Shown piece after piece: positions 23,406 to 35,325 of a DNA stretch of 64,000 nt. Every line of letters starts with the position of its first letter. The first letter of the stretch is position 1. The notes below the pieces were generated by a model. The model did no database searches. It saw nothing but the letters and a program-made list of their open reading frames with translations, and was not told where the DNA came from. This stretch comes from Eutrigla gurnardus (taxonomy: Eukaryota; Chordata; Actinopteri; Perciformes; Triglidae): positions 37,424,403 to 37,488,402 of the forward strand of contig OY741264.1 of the NCBI GenBank assembly GCA_963514095.1, in the 5' to 3' direction. Made by a program: the position numbers and the translations under genes.

Positions 23406-23865
23406 TTATTTATTTATTTACCATTTATACATAGTTAGTTGGATAGCATACAGATAGCTTTTACTAATGCCAATTGCTAATATACATCCAGATGTTACAG
23501 GACCGAGCTAACACTACATCACAACAATAGCCAGAATGTTAGCCATTAGCATTAGCTAATACTAGCCATTAGCATTAGCGATTACAGTAAATCCAACAGT
23601 TCATGTGCTTTTTATGTTCCGCAACTGTAGTGTGGAATAAGCTAGCTATCTAGCAGTAGCTATTTGATTAGCCTTAGCACTAGCTATCTAGCTAACTAGA
23701 GAGCCACTATCTGAGGAAAACTGAACAACTTCATCCACAGACTCCGGTAACAGTGTCAGAACGCAGATAACTAATCAATAACTGATCACTAGCTAATCAA
23801 TAACTAATCAATAACCAATCAATAACTAATCACTAACCAATCACTAACTAATCAATAACCGTGTG
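23406..23865. other. Unassigned, CTAG/CTAATCAATAA-rich stretch
   Basis: Short AGCTAGCTAT and CTAATCAATAACTAATCA repeats (23765-23860) dominate. No gene is supported. Confidence 0.5.
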
Positions 23866-24316
23866 GAACGGCACCCATCTACCTTCAAACACTGGTCAAA
23901 CCTCACGAAGCGAGCACTTCGCTCCTCTGCTTCAGCTGGCCGGCTGGTACCACCATCGCTGAAATCAAACAAATGTCGCTCAGCAAAGTCCAGACTCCGA
24001 ACTCCCGACTAATGTCAGGACAGCAGAGTCACTGCCATCTTCCGAAAAAGGCTCAAGACTCACCTGTTCAGACTTCACCTCAACTGACCCACCCCATGTT
24101 CTTAACTGTAGCACTTTGATCATAGCACTGTTCTACTTCAGGTATCCTTGCTGAACAGCTACTACTTTAACACTTGTTTCTATTTTTTTGCTCTTACTTT
24201 ATCGGCAATGATACGTTGTGGTTTCTTTGTTTCCTTCTTTTGACAAATGTACTTATTGTAAGTCGCTTTGGACAAAAGCGTCTGCTAAATGACCTAAATG
24301 TAAATGTAAATATAAA
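23866..24316 (+). mobile_element. 3' fragment of a LINE (L2-like)
   Basis: The frame around 24030-24085 reads like the end of an L2 ORF2 (IFRKRLKTHLFRL). The 3' untranslated part has GTAAGTCGCTTTGGACAAAA and CGTCTGCTAAATGACC, the common tail of these fish LINEs, ending in (TAAATG)n. It is 5'-truncated and cannot move on its own. Confidence 0.75.
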
Positions 24317-25090
24317 TGTAAATAACAACGTGGCCTTCATGATGGATGGTGAGCTAATAGCGTCGCCGGCAAGGCCGCGGGCGGGGTCCACGTGCTCCGA
24401 CCTATCATTGGGTGCGTGGGCGGTGTGATGTCGCGGCACTGAAGAGATGAGGCGTGCTGCCCACACAGGTATACACAGCGGCGGGGTGTAACCACGGCAA
24501 CAGTAATGCCTCTCATCATTATGGGCTCGGCCGGGTTATTGTGATGATTGTGTCACAGCACAGACGGCAAGACCACAATAGACCATCAGATGGTCAGACC
24601 ATCAGACCTACAGACCATCAGACCATCATACCATCAGACGGTCAGACCGTCAGATGACCACTTAAACAGTGGGATGTCTGTTTTACTCGGTTCTAGTTCT
24701 ATGTTTAGAATGTGAAAACAAAGCAATGTGGTTCTGTTGTGAGTCGGCACAAAACTCTCTAGAAGCAGGAAGTGGTTTCACCGACTTCCTCTTTCAGCTC
24801 CGCCAACAGATGGGGCGAGAGAGTGAGACACATGACGGACAGCAGGGAGGACGTGGTCCGCCTGAACCAGGACCCACCCTGCAGACCTGGAATCCTCTTA
24901 GGGACCACGTGGCTGCTGCATCATCACAACAGTGAGCTCAGTCCGGTCCGGCTTATATAAGAGTTCATACAAGGTTTCTAGCAGACGTTGGGGGTCACTA
25001 AGAGCCCTAAAGAGCTTTACAATCCTCCAGTCATCATGAAACACGGTTAAAACAACCACCTCCAACAGCTCCGGTTCTCGTGAGTCCTGA
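24317..25090. other. Unassigned stretch
   Basis: A short GACCATCAGACCATCA repeat lies at 24575-24650. Elsewhere it is single-copy with no supported exon. Confidence 0.4.
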
Positions 25091-25094
25091 ACTC

Positions 25095-25270
25095 ACCTCC
25101 AGGCCGGCCTCTGGTCTGTGGCCTCTGGTCTGTGGTCTCTGGCCTCTGGTCCCCGATCTCTGTCCTCTAGTCTCTGGCCTCTGGTCTTTGGTCTGTGATC
25201 TCTGGTCTGTGATCTCTGGTCTCTGGTCTGTGGCCTCTGGGCCCTGATCTCTGGTCTTTGGTCTCTGGCC
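25095..25270. repeat. TCTGGTCTGTGGCCTCTGG minisatellite
   Basis: Degenerate units of 7-14 bases built from CTGGTCT, GTGATCT and GCCTCTG. Confidence 0.88.
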
Positions 25271-25621
25271 CAAGGCCTTTTCTCAAATGGCAACCTGCCA
25301 GAAGGACCTGACCTCACCTGGATCCGGCAGGATCACCTGAGCCTTCATGCACCTTCCTCAGCCTCAATGTTGGCCTTGATTGAGACCAAACTGAGAACCA
25401 GTAAACAAACTTCACAGCTAACGGAGGTCACAATAATTTACAAGATGACATCATCACTATGGTTACGTCTTTAGTTAAACAGATCATCAAGACACAATAC
25501 AACACACAAACACACACACACACCGAGCAGATGGTTTCATCCCAACACGATGAGTCCAGGATGCTTCCTTCTTAGTCGGGTCCCCCAGAGACAGGCCTCC
25601 CTGCTACCATTCAGAGGGAAA

Positions 25622-26310
25622 CACTGGAGATTCTAGAGCTGTTTAGTGTAAATATGTCACCGTGTTAGATGGAGACTCTAGAGGTGTTTAGTGTAAATAC
25701 GTCACTGTGTTAGATAGAGACTAGAGGTGTTTAGTGTAAATACGTCACCGTGTTAGATGGAGACTCTAGAGGTGTTTAGTGTAAATACGTCACTGTGTTA
25801 GATAGAGACTAGAGGTGTTTAGTGTAAATACGTCACCGTGTTAGATGGAGACTCTAGAGGTGTTTAGTGTAAATACGTCACTGTGTTAGATAGAGACTAG
25901 AGGTGTTTAGTGTAAATACGTCACCGTGTTAGATGGAGACTCTAGAGGTGTTTAGTGTAAATACGTCACTGTGTTAGATAGAGACTAGAGGTGTTTAGTG
26001 TAAATACGTCACCGTGTTAGATGGAGACTCTAGAGGTGTTTAGTGTAAATACGTCACCGTGTTAGATGGAGACTCTAGAGGTGTTTAGTGTAAATACGTC
26101 ACCATGTTAGATGGAGACTCTAGAGGTGTTTAGTGTAAATAAGTCACTGTGTTAGATAGAGACTAGAGGTGTTTAGTGTAAATATGTCACCGTGTTAGAT
26201 AGAGACTAGAGGTGTTTAGTGTAAATACGTCACCGTGTTAGATAGAGACTCTAGAGGTGTTTAGTGTAAATACGTCACTGTGTTAGGTAGAGACTCTAGA
26301 GGTGTTTATG
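25622..26310. repeat. Dimeric 45/48-base minisatellite
   Basis: Units of GGTGTTTAGTGTAAATACGT plus CACCGTGTTAGATGGAGACTCTAGA. Long units (ACTCTAGA, GATGG) and short units (ACTAGA, GATAG) alternate regularly from 25630 to about 26010, then the order breaks down. This implies amplification of a 93-base dimer. Confidence 0.93.
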
Positions 26311-26410
26311 GTGCATTCCAGGCAACCTGTGATTTCACACCCTTCTACCCGTGAAAGTGCCCTGGAACGGCAATCAAACCCGTAACTCACTACCCGTGGA
26401 CTCTTACCAG

Positions 26411-28187
26411 GGCCCTCATTTATAAAACTGTACGTAGGATCCTTACTAAAAGTGTACGTATGCCAAAAAGCCAAAGTTTGCGTGCGCCAAAAAAAAATCA
26501 GATTTATAAAACTGTGCGCACGCAAGCTGTACGCAATGTTCCCTTTATAAATCACAGGATCACCTACAAGTGTGCGTACCTGAATCCCGCCCTGTACACG
26601 CCCTTGTGTACACATGTTAATGAGCCTGCATGCAATCGTTTCCGTGTGGTGAATCACGGCGACAGGCCAGAAAAATAGCGAAGAAACGTAACTTTTCAGA
26701 AAAACGGAGAAGAGACACTTGTTGGGGAGGTGGAGGCCAGAAAAATAATTTAATTTAGTGGTCATAGCAGCGGGATCACGAATAAAAAGACACAGTGCGA
26801 GTGGCAACACATTGCTGCTGCTGTCAACGGCGTCAGTGGGACGGAGGAGCGGACGGTGATCTGAAGGTAAATGACATCTTTCCGCTCCTAACATGGATTT
26901 AATGTATTGCTAGAGTATTTGAGGAAGTTTGATTTTGATGTGACTTTGACGGGGATTGTGTCCGAAAAGGAGGGAGAAACAGACGCGACTGAGACCAGAG
27001 GTATAAGGGTGAACAGATTTTAAACTTTTATTGTATATAAAACAAAACGTTAAATAGTTTTTGTCCTTCCAGAGTCTGCAGCGTGTGGCGTAGAGGAGGG
27101 TGATGTGAGGAGGGTGACGGTGAGGAGGGTGACGGTGAGGAGGGTGATGTTGAGGAGGGTGATGTGAGGAGGGTGACGGTGACGGGCCCTCGCCACAGCG
27201 TCCGGGTCTGGCGCAAAGCAGCAGCGCACCCCGGACACATGGCACATCAAGCGCTCGGTGCTCACTGATGCCGTCCTGCAACTTCAGCGAGACACAATCA
27301 CCGCCATCAACAACGTTGCAGATGAGCTACGGCAAACGCGCACTGTGATTAATAAAATAATACGTTTACAATGAACCTTGATTGTTGTCTTCCTTATCTT
27401 ACAAACGCATAACATCCTCACGGATTCTTGCGCCCTGTTGATACCCCTCCAGTCGGGCAGGGGGCCGAGGCTCATCATGCTGGGGACTCTACCACCTTTG
27501 CCGGGTGGAGTCTGCCTCCTGAAGTTCGGTAGAGTTGCGCTCTCCACGCTCCATGACGCGCACGAGCGTGCCACTCATTATAGCGCATTTCCTCTGCGCT
27601 CTGGTGGTTTAAAAACGAGGATAAGTGTAACAATTATACGATGGCTTAATGGCTGTATGTATGTTAGTTGATGATATATGCACATAAATAAGGAGAATAT
27701 TTAGTTATTCCCGCTGTGTTCTACAGGGATCTAATGGAAGGTATTTATTGTATCCTGTATTACATGCAATTGGGCCGTCTCCTCCTCCTGCGGTGACAGC
27801 GCTGATTCAATATTTCAAAATGATTTTGATTTAAGATACAAGTCAGATTTTAAAAGAAGGTGTTAATATGAAAAAAACGATCACTCATTAAAAGCGTCAA
27901 AAACATTGCTGGAGTTCATCATGATAACGCAGATCTAACGTATGATATGGAGTGTAATTAAATATGTGCGAGTCATCAAAAATATATAGCTCTTCTCACG
28001 TTTACTGCTGATTCCCTTCCAGTCTCCAGAATGTGCGTACCGGTACGCATGCCTCAGAGTTTGCTTACGGGTACGCACACTTTCCCGTCAAGTTTGGTTT
28101 TTATAGATCACAACATTTGCGTGGAAAGTGGCGTACGCACGTTTCCAGCCCCGTTTTGTGCGTTCGCAAGCTTTATAAATGAGGGCC
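26411..28187. mobile_element. Harbinger-type transposon, degraded, 1777 bases
   Basis: GGCCCTCATTTATAAA at the left and TTTATAAATGAGGGCC at the right form a 16-base perfect inverted repeat, flanked by CAG on both sides (3-base duplication, as in PIF/Harbinger). The interior has remnants of the second Harbinger protein: a SANT/Myb-like segment near 26680-26860 and a helical segment near 27275-27365. A GGAGGGTGACGGTGA minisatellite at 27083-27187 lies inside. Confidence 0.85.
26680..27365 (+). pseudogene. Broken Harbinger SANT-domain protein
   Basis: In pieces of different frames: NFSE, ETLVGEVEARK, SSGITNKKTQCEWQHIAAAV and NGVSGTERTV, then, past an intron-like gap, TITAINNVADELRQTRTV. These are typical of the SANT/Myb-like companion protein of fish Harbinger elements. 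Frameshifts and stops make it non-functional. A related broken copy lies at 46500-46770. Confidence 0.65.
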
Positions 28188-28304
28188 CAGATCATTGTAC
28201 TCCCAGTTACAGTTTTTGACGTCACACACATAAACAACAATGGCTGCCCCTGTTGATGCTCTACAAACGCCAGTGACTTACAGTGAGAAAGTATAAATAA
28301 ACAG

Positions 28305-29566
28305 CAGGGATGCAAACAATTAATCGATTATCGATTAATTGTCGATAAGAAATTACTCGATTAAAATAAATTAATCGTAATTCCCCGCCAGTCCACGTGA
28401 GGGCGCGCTTGACGCTAGACGTACTTGACGCACATGCGCGAACACAAGCGAAGCAGGGCTCTGACGACAACAACAAGACAAAACGAGAAGCGGGAGCAGT
28501 GTTTCCCCACACGACGAGACTATGGCGCACCGCCATAGTCTAATTTAGGCCGCCATAGTCTCGATGTTCGCCCAAAATTATTTTATCAAGGCAAATGGAC
28601 TTAACTAGCGGCTCTAATGATAGGCCTAAACAGGAGGGCAGCAGCGCTTATTATAAGGGGAAATCCTCGCGGCCGGTTTGGCTCATCAACGTTCTGTGTC
28701 CCCCGTCGCCATGGCAAGGCGTCCCCCACGCCGACCCCCCCTCAGCTGGCGAGTTTGACGGCGCGTATAGCCCCGTTCACATACGTCGCTACTCGCCGTC
28801 ACTCGCTTTCTCGCTGAATTCTACTCGCTGGCAAAAAAAATTCACTGCCGCCGACGGCTAGTTCAAGCGGCAACTCTCTGTGGAACTCTCTGTTGACGTC
28901 AACTGTCAATCATCTCTATTCTAAATTGTGATTGGTACTCACTTCACTCGCATCGCAGAAAGTTAAAGTTATTTTCTCTCCGTCCCCGCCCACATCGCAT
29001 CGCCTGTCCTGGCCACATTCCGCTAGAACACATTCACATTCATTGACAGCTGTCGCTCAGAGATGGGCGAGTGGCGACGTATGTGAACGAGGCTTCAGTC
29101 AAAACCAAAACACCAAGGAAGGCTGAGGAATATTCACCCACTTATATTAATAATAATAATAGTTATAATAAACTAATAGTTTAAAGGCTCAGCACTGTGT
29201 TTTAGTCATTTTTGTTTTCATCTTTTCTTGAATGCTTAAATTCCTCAACCCCATTTAGTATGTCAACATTTGGATCAGTACCAGCAGTTTGTAAGAAATT
29301 GGTCAGGAAACGATATATTTCGATATATTTTGGTTCTCAAAATTCCCCAAATTGATGCATTAAAATGAAATTATTCAAAATATGATTTGCATTTTTCTTT
29401 ATATCATAAGGAAGATAGCATTTTATGTTACGTATGCAGTAGATGGAACCTATTCAGAGGGAAATTCAGCTTTTCAGAAGAATTGCCGCTTATCAATTAA
29501 TCGATCATCGATCGACAAGATGAAACAACTATCGATTAATGAATTACTCGATAATTTGCATCCCTA
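28305..29566. mobile_element. hAT-type element with nested insertions, 1262 bases
   Basis: Left end CAGGGATGCAAA and right end TTTGCATCCCTA are flanked by ATAAACAG on both sides, a perfect 8-base duplication. Inner repeats of ATTAATCGAT run in from both ends. The core holds a CAGTGTTTCCCC-type piece from about 28497, a hairpin (GAGACTATGGCG at 28517 and its complement at 28551), and a smaller inverted-repeat element at 28770-29095. Confidence 0.93.
28770..29095. mobile_element. MITE nested in the 28305-29566 element
   Basis: GCCCCGTTCACATACGTCGC at the left pairs with the complement of GCGACGTATGTGAACGAGGC at the right, about 20 bases with one or two mismatches. There is no coding potential. 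Confidence 0.75.
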
Positions 29567-29714
29567 ATAAACAGACATAAATAGGCAACGTAAAGTAAAT
29601 CTGCACATTGCCCGAAGACCATCAGAACAGAGCCGCAGAAGGGTATGTCGTGACTTTGTCATGACTTGCCTGGAACGCTACCAAGTCATGAGTCGTTACT
29701 AATGGGCTAAAAAT

Positions 29715-30885
29715 TAGGGATGTCCCGATCCGATATTTGGATCGGATCGACCGCCGATATTAGCAAAAAATGCATATCGATATCGGATCGGCCTGCACGG
29801 GAAAATCCCGATCCAGTTTTTTTTTTCAAAACTCCGTTTTCCAGCGCACCGATGTAGGTAATCCATTCCAGTTTTTTTCTGTTTTTCCCCAAAATCCGGT
29901 CCGCGTTTTCCAGCACACCTAGCGCACACCTCGCGACCTGTCCAGCATCCACTAAACAACAACAAGACGGACTTGTCTGTGCATGTCCAGTGTTTCCCCT
30001 ACCATTGTACAGGCCATAAAATCAATATGCCAAAAATAAGCCACCTATCAATTCATTCATAAATCACTAATCATTTACATTAGGAGCGCCTCCGCGCAGC
30101 ACAGTGTAGACTTGCTCCGCAAGACGCGCGGCCACAACAATCCTCGCGGCGCGCTTCTTCTTCGTGTACTTTACGCGCTTGATGTTGTTCTGATGCCGTT
30201 CCGCCTCGTTAAACCACCACGATGTCGCTTTCTACTTTGAAAACACAGAGTTGACACTGTATTTTGATAAGCTGTTGCACTCTTCAGACTCGTGGTGTCA
30301 GCGGAACCGGACCGGTACCGGAACCGGACCGGCTTCCGCGCTGCCTGCTCGCACAGATCCGCTCGTGCGCACATGCGTTGATGCAGGTCGAGTGTCGATA
30401 AATATATGCACTCCTTCAAAACAACATCAAGCCATATTGTGTGTGTAGTATTAGGACGTGATGACGTGTGTACGGACTAAAGCCCGTTTGGGCTGGAGCA
30501 GTGTGAATGCAAAGCAAGGGACTCCCTGTGGGGGGAGGATCGTTTTTGATAAGATGTGGAACTCTGAGTTAACCTATTTCTACCTGAATTTCTATGAACT
30601 ATTAGGCTGTTGAGTAAACCTATAACTTATATTTTACTTGATAAAATAAGACAATATATGCACTCATGTCGTTGTAATGTTTTACAGTATCTGGAAAATG
30701 ATGAGCATCACATTAATAGCTACAGACATATTTTTCCAGCCCCTAATTTTGGATAATTTCCATCAACCAGCATTTTTAATCTTTAATACATGCTTGGATC
30801 GGCCGGTATCGGTATCGGCCGATACTAAAAGCTAGAATATCGGTATCAGATCGGAAGTGCAAAAAGCTGGATCGGGACATCCCTA
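29715..30885. mobile_element. hAT-type element, 1171 bases
   Basis: Ends TAGGGATGTCCCGAT and ATCGGGACATCCCTA are a perfect 15-base inverted repeat, flanked by CTAAAAAT on both sides (perfect 8-base duplication). Subterminal GATCGG/CCGATA repeats occur at both ends. The interior 29989-30780 is homologous to 41717-42610, which begins with the same CAGTGTTTCCCCTACCATTG. Confidence 0.95.
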
Positions 30886-30893
30886 CTAAAAAT

Positions 30894-31959
30894 TGTGCCT
30901 GGAACGCACAATTAGTATACAGTGATTATTAATAACCATTAAAAAAGCAGCTGCGTTGTGTTGATGCTGAACAAGAAACACATTTAGAGGTTCAACAGCC
31001 TGCAGTTCAGAAACAACGGAACGACAGAGACATTTGGTTCACTTCCTGTCATGTGACTGTGAGGCCTTTGGCCTCGTTTCTTCAACAGCAGAGAGCTGAC
31101 GGTCATGGACAGGAATATTTCCTCTTCATCTCCTCATTTCCTTCACTGCCTCCTCCTTCCTTTCCTCCATGCACCCTCTCGTTTTCTTCACTACTTCCTT
31201 CTTTACCTTCTTCCTTTCTTTTCCTTTCTGCCCTTTTGAAGACTCGAGTTCACCGTTTTCAATGCCACCATGTTGGTTCTTGGTCACTAGGGGATGCAGT
31301 GGTACACATACTGGACAGGTTCGGTGGGTCCAGGACATTCAGGACTCCTCTTGATGAACAATGATCTTTGTCACTACAATGTCAATGTTTCCATGACAAC
31401 ATGAGGAACAAGGTGTAAGTATGAGGGTATCGATGAGGACTTGTCCCCCCAGCAGAGCAGCCTGCAGTGCTCTCTGGCTCAGGGGCACAAGGTCAGGGAC
31501 AGGATACTACAGACCCAGAGCCATTCCCCAACAGATTATTTACTGTGTACATTCTCACCTTCTAACAGAAATCTGTGATAAGCCGCTCCGCCATCTTAAT
31601 CTGCAGCTGAGGTGAGGGAGTGAACATGTGACTGCTGGGGCTGATGAGAACGCCACAGTGGCGTGTTTGTTTAGGCGACACTCGAACATATGACTACTGG
31701 AGGTCAGCTCAAAGGCAACACAGAGAAACCAGCACCTTAACCTGGACTCAGAGGCAGGGTCACTCAGGGGTCAACCTGTTGGGGATCTGGAAGCCTAAGC
31801 TGATTGGACTGCATGCTAACAGGCTAATACCAGCGGATAAGGAGCTACGACAAAGGCCAACGGTGTGAGATCAGTCCTGAAGAAGTAATCTATTGGCTTT
31901 ACATCGACCTGCTGCTCCACCAAATCTGTCCCGTCACAATCCCAACTGAAGGCAGAGGT
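30894..31959. other. Unassigned, includes a C/T-rich tract
   Basis: 31120-31260 is strongly pyrimidine-rich (TTCCTCC, CTTCTTT). The rest is single-copy. Several open frames here are short and have no support. Confidence 0.4.
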
Positions 31960-32565
31960 CGAACAGAAGTCAAACAGAGGTCAGAGGTCCAACAAAGATC
32001 TAACAAAGATCCAACAGAGATCCAACAGAGGTCCAACAGAGATTCAACAGAGATCCAACAGAGGTCCAACAAAGATCTAACAAAGATCCAACAGAGATCC
32101 AACAAAGATCTAAAAGAGATCCAACAGAGATCCAACAGAGGTCCAACAGAGATTCAACAGAGATCCAACAGAGGTCCAACAAAGATCTAACAAAGATCCA
32201 ACAGAGATCCAACAAAGATCTAAAAGAGATCCAACAGAGATCCAACAGAGGTCCAACAGAGATTCAACAGAGATCCAACAGAGGTCCAACAAAGATCTAA
32301 CAAAGATCCAACAGAGATCCAACAAAGATCTAAAAGAGATCCAACAGAGATCCAACAGAGGTCCAACAAAGATCTAACAAAGATCCAACAGAGATCCAAC
32401 AAAGATCTAACAAAGATCCAACAGAGATCCAACAGAGATCCAACAGAGGTCCAACAAAGATCTAACAGAGATCCAACAGAGATCCAACAGAGGTCCAACA
32501 GAGATTCAACAGAGGTCAAACAGAGGTTCAACAGAGGTTCAACAGAGGCCCAACAGAGATCCACT
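31960..32565. repeat. Minisatellite with 110-base higher-order repeat
   Basis: Basic units of 11 bases (AACAGAGATCC, AACAAAGATCT, AACAGAGGTCC) are ordered into a 110-base block copied three times from about 32000 (marker AAAAGAGATCC at 32112, 32222 and 32332), then partly rearranged. Minus-strand frames with LLDLCWIS are artefacts. Confidence 0.95.
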
Positions 32566-32935
32566 TGATTCAACCCAACTATGAACGTGTTGTTTTCAGG
32601 CGTCCACTGGAGAAAAGATGACAGTGTTCTGAAAGTAATAAGATTGTTATGAATAATAAGGTAATAAGGGAAGGGGGCATGGCCTTGGACGTGTCTCTGA
32701 GGACTGGACGCCTGGACATTCCTGTGACATTTAAACCATTATGATGCATATATGATACATTAGATGACCTCCCTCTCCTTCGTGGTCTTGGGACGCTCCC
32801 CCTCTCCTTCTTCGTGTTGGGACACTTCCCCTCTCCTTCGTATTGTTGGACCCCCCCCAGACAGTGTGTTGTTGCAGCGTGTTGCCTCATGCAGCAGTAG
32901 ACCTGCAGAAGGAGATCACAAGCAGCTGTAAATGC

Positions 32936-32955
32936 TATATATATATATATATACA

Positions 32956-32990
<35 letters not shown>

Positions 32991-33059
32991 TACATACATA
33001 CATACATATATATATACATACATACATATACACAAATATACTGTATATATATGTATATA
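32936..33059. repeat. (TA)n/(CATA)n microsatellite, target of the Tc1-like insertion
   Basis: Continues on the other side of the transposon at 34691-34742 with the same TATATACTGTATATAT motif. Confidence 0.93.
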
Positions 33060-34690
33060 CACTCAACAAAAATATAAACGCAACACTTTTGTTTTTGCTC
33101 CCATTTTTCATGAGATGGACTTAAAGATCTAAAATTCATTCCAGATACACAATATTACCATTTCTCTCAAACATTGTTCACAAATCTGTCTAAATGTGTG
33201 ATAGTGAGCACTTCTGCTTTGCTGAGATAATCCATCCCACCTCACAGGTGTGCCACATCAAGATGCTGATCTGACATCATGATTAGTGCACAGGTGTACC
33301 TTATACTGCCCACAATAAAAGGCCACTCTGAAATGTGCAGTTTTGTCTCACAGCAAAATGCCACAGATGCCACAAGCATTGAGGGAGCGTGCAATTGGCA
33401 TGCTGACAGCAGGAATGTCAACCAGATCTGTTGCTCGTGCATTGAATGTTCATTTCTCCACCATAAGCCGTCTCCAAAGGCGTTTCAGAGAATATGGCAG
33501 TACATCCAACCGGCCTCACAACCGCAGACCACGTGTAACCACACCAGCCCAGGACCTCCACATCCAGCAGGTTCACCTCCAAGATCGTCTGAGACCAGCC
33601 ACTCAGACAGCTGCTGAAACAATTGGTTTGCATAACCAAACAATTTCTGCACAAACTGTCAGAAACCGTCTCAGGGAAGCTCAACTGCATGCTCGTCGTC
33701 CTCATCGGGGTCTTGACCTGACTCCAGCTCGTCGCCGTCACAGACTTGAGTGGGCAAATGCTCACATTCGATGGCGTCTGGCACGTTGGAGAGGTGTTCT
33801 CTTCACGGATGAATCTCGGTTTTCATTGTTCAGGGCAGATGGCAGACAGCGTGTGTGGCGTCGTGTGGGTGAGCGCTTTGCTGATGTCAATGTTGTGGAT
33901 CGAGTGGCCCATGGTGGTGGTGGGGTTATGGTATGGGCAGGCATCTGTTATGGACGAAGAACACAGGTGCATTTTATTGATGGCATTTTGAATGCACAGA
34001 GATACCGTGATGAGATCCTGAGGCCCATTGTTGTGCCATACATCCATGAACATCACCTCATGTTTCAGCAAGATAATGCACGGCCCCATGTTGCAAGGAT
34101 CTGTACACAATTCTTGGAAGCTGAAAATGTCCCAGTTCTTGCATGGCCAGCATACTCACCGGACATGTCACCCATTGAGCATGTTTGGGATGTGCTTGAC
34201 CGGCGTATACCACAGCGTGTACCAGTTCCCACTAATATCCAGCAACTTCGCACAGCCATTGAAGAGGAGTGGACCAACATTCCACAGGCCACAATTGACA
34301 ATCTGATAAACTCTATGCGAAGAAGATGTGTTGCACTGCATGAGGCAAATGGTGGTCACACCAGATACTGACTGGTTCTGAGTCCCCAGACCCCCAATAA
34401 AGCAAAAAAATGCACATTTCAGGGTGGCCTTTTATTGTGGACAGTCTAAGGCACACCTGTGCACTAATCATGATGTCAGATCAGCATCTTGATGTGGCAC
34501 ACCTGTGAGGTGGGATGGATTATCTCAGCAAAGCAGAAGTGCTCACTATCACACATTTAGACAGATTTGTGAACAATGTTTGAGAGAAATGGTAATATTG
34601 TGTATCTGGAATGAATTTTAGATCTTTAAGTCCATCTCATGAAGAATGGGAGCAAAAACAAAAGTGTTGCGTTTATATTTTTGTTGAGTG
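33060..34690 (+). mobile_element. Tc1-like transposon, apparently complete
   Basis: CACTCAACAAAAATATAAAC at the left and its complement at the right (ending GTTGAGTG) belong to inverted repeats of roughly 250 bases. The right arm 34430-34690 mirrors 33060-33320 almost base for base. TA flanks both ends within a (TA)n tract. The single intact transposase frame lies between the arms. The mutual similarity of the long arms suggests a recent insertion. Confidence 0.96.
33358..34371 (+). CDS. Tc1-like DD34E transposase, intact
   Basis: 337 residues without stop or frameshift, the usual size for a Tc1 transposase. It would cut and paste its element at TA sites. Residues 1-110 form the paired-like DNA-binding region with two helix-turn-helix parts (RSVARALNVHFSTISRLQRR). 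The catalytic triad is visible: D in FTDESRFSLF, D in FQQDNARPH, E in SPIEHVWD, with 34 residues between the second D and the E. A glycine-rich GGGGVMVWAG box is present. The start chosen is the ATG at 33358; an upstream in-frame TTG at 33343 is less likely. No splice site is needed. Activity cannot be judged from sequence, but no catalytic residue is missing. Confidence 0.95.
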   Translation: MPQMPQALRERAIGMLTAGMSTRSVARALNVHFSTISRLQRRFREYGSTSNRPHNRRPRVTTPAQDLHIQQVHLQDRLRPATQTAAETIGLHNQTISAQTVRNRLREAQLHARRPHRGLDLTPARRRHRLEWANAHIRWRLARWRGVLFTDESRFSLFRADGRQRVWRRVGERFADVNVVDRVAHGGGGVMVWAGICYGRRTQVHFIDGILNAQRYRDEILRPIVVPYIHEHHLMFQQDNARPHVARICTQFLEAENVPVLAWPAYSPDMSPIEHVWDVLDRRIPQRVPVPTNIQQLRTAIEEEWTNIPQATIDNLINSMRRRCVALHEANGGHTRY

Positions 34691-34894
34691 TATATATATA
34701 TACATATATACTGTATATATGTATATATATACATATATATTGTAATATTCAGGCTCTTCCAGCATGACGACATGAGGCGAGGAGTGTAACGCTGCTCCAA
34801 CACCACCAACACGAACAGCAGAAGAAAAAGAAGAACTCACGTCCTTCACTTCAGCTGACGATGTCGGCCACTTCAGGTTTCATATTCATTAACT

Positions 34895-35325
34895 AATAAC
34901 TAATATGTAGGTAACTAGTATTAACTAGTACTAATATGGAGGTAACTAGTATTAACTAGTACTAATATGCAGATGAGTAGAGCCAATATGCAGGTAACTA
35001 GTATTAACTAGTACTAATATGCAGATGAGTAGAGCCAATATGCAGGTAACTTGTATTAACTAGTACTAATATGGAGGTAACTAGTATTAACTAGTACTAA
35101 TATGCAGATGAGTAGAGCCAATATGCAGGTAACTTGTATTAACTAGTACTAATATGAAGGTAACTAGTATTAAGTAGTACTAATATGCAGATGAGTAGAG
35201 CCAATATGCAGGTAACTCGTATTAACTAGTACTAATATGAAGGTAACTAGTATTAAGTAGTACTAATATGCAGATGAGTAGAGCCAATATGCAGGTAACT
35301 CGTATTAACTAGTACTAATATGCAG
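34895..35325. repeat. Tandem repeat of ACTAGTATTAACTAGTACTA units
   Basis: Units of about 29 bases (AATATGGAGGTAACTAGT) and 26 bases (AATATGCAGATGAGTAGAGCC) combine into a higher-order block of about 87-114 bases copied several times. Confidence 0.92.

Noticed and set aside
28031..28219. Short plus-strand frame in the right end of the Harbinger element
   Set aside because: It lies in the terminal region of a transposon rich in GTACGC repeats and has no homology I recognise.
33418..33991. Other frames within the intact transposase
   Set aside because: Shadows of the DD34E frame on the other phases and strand.
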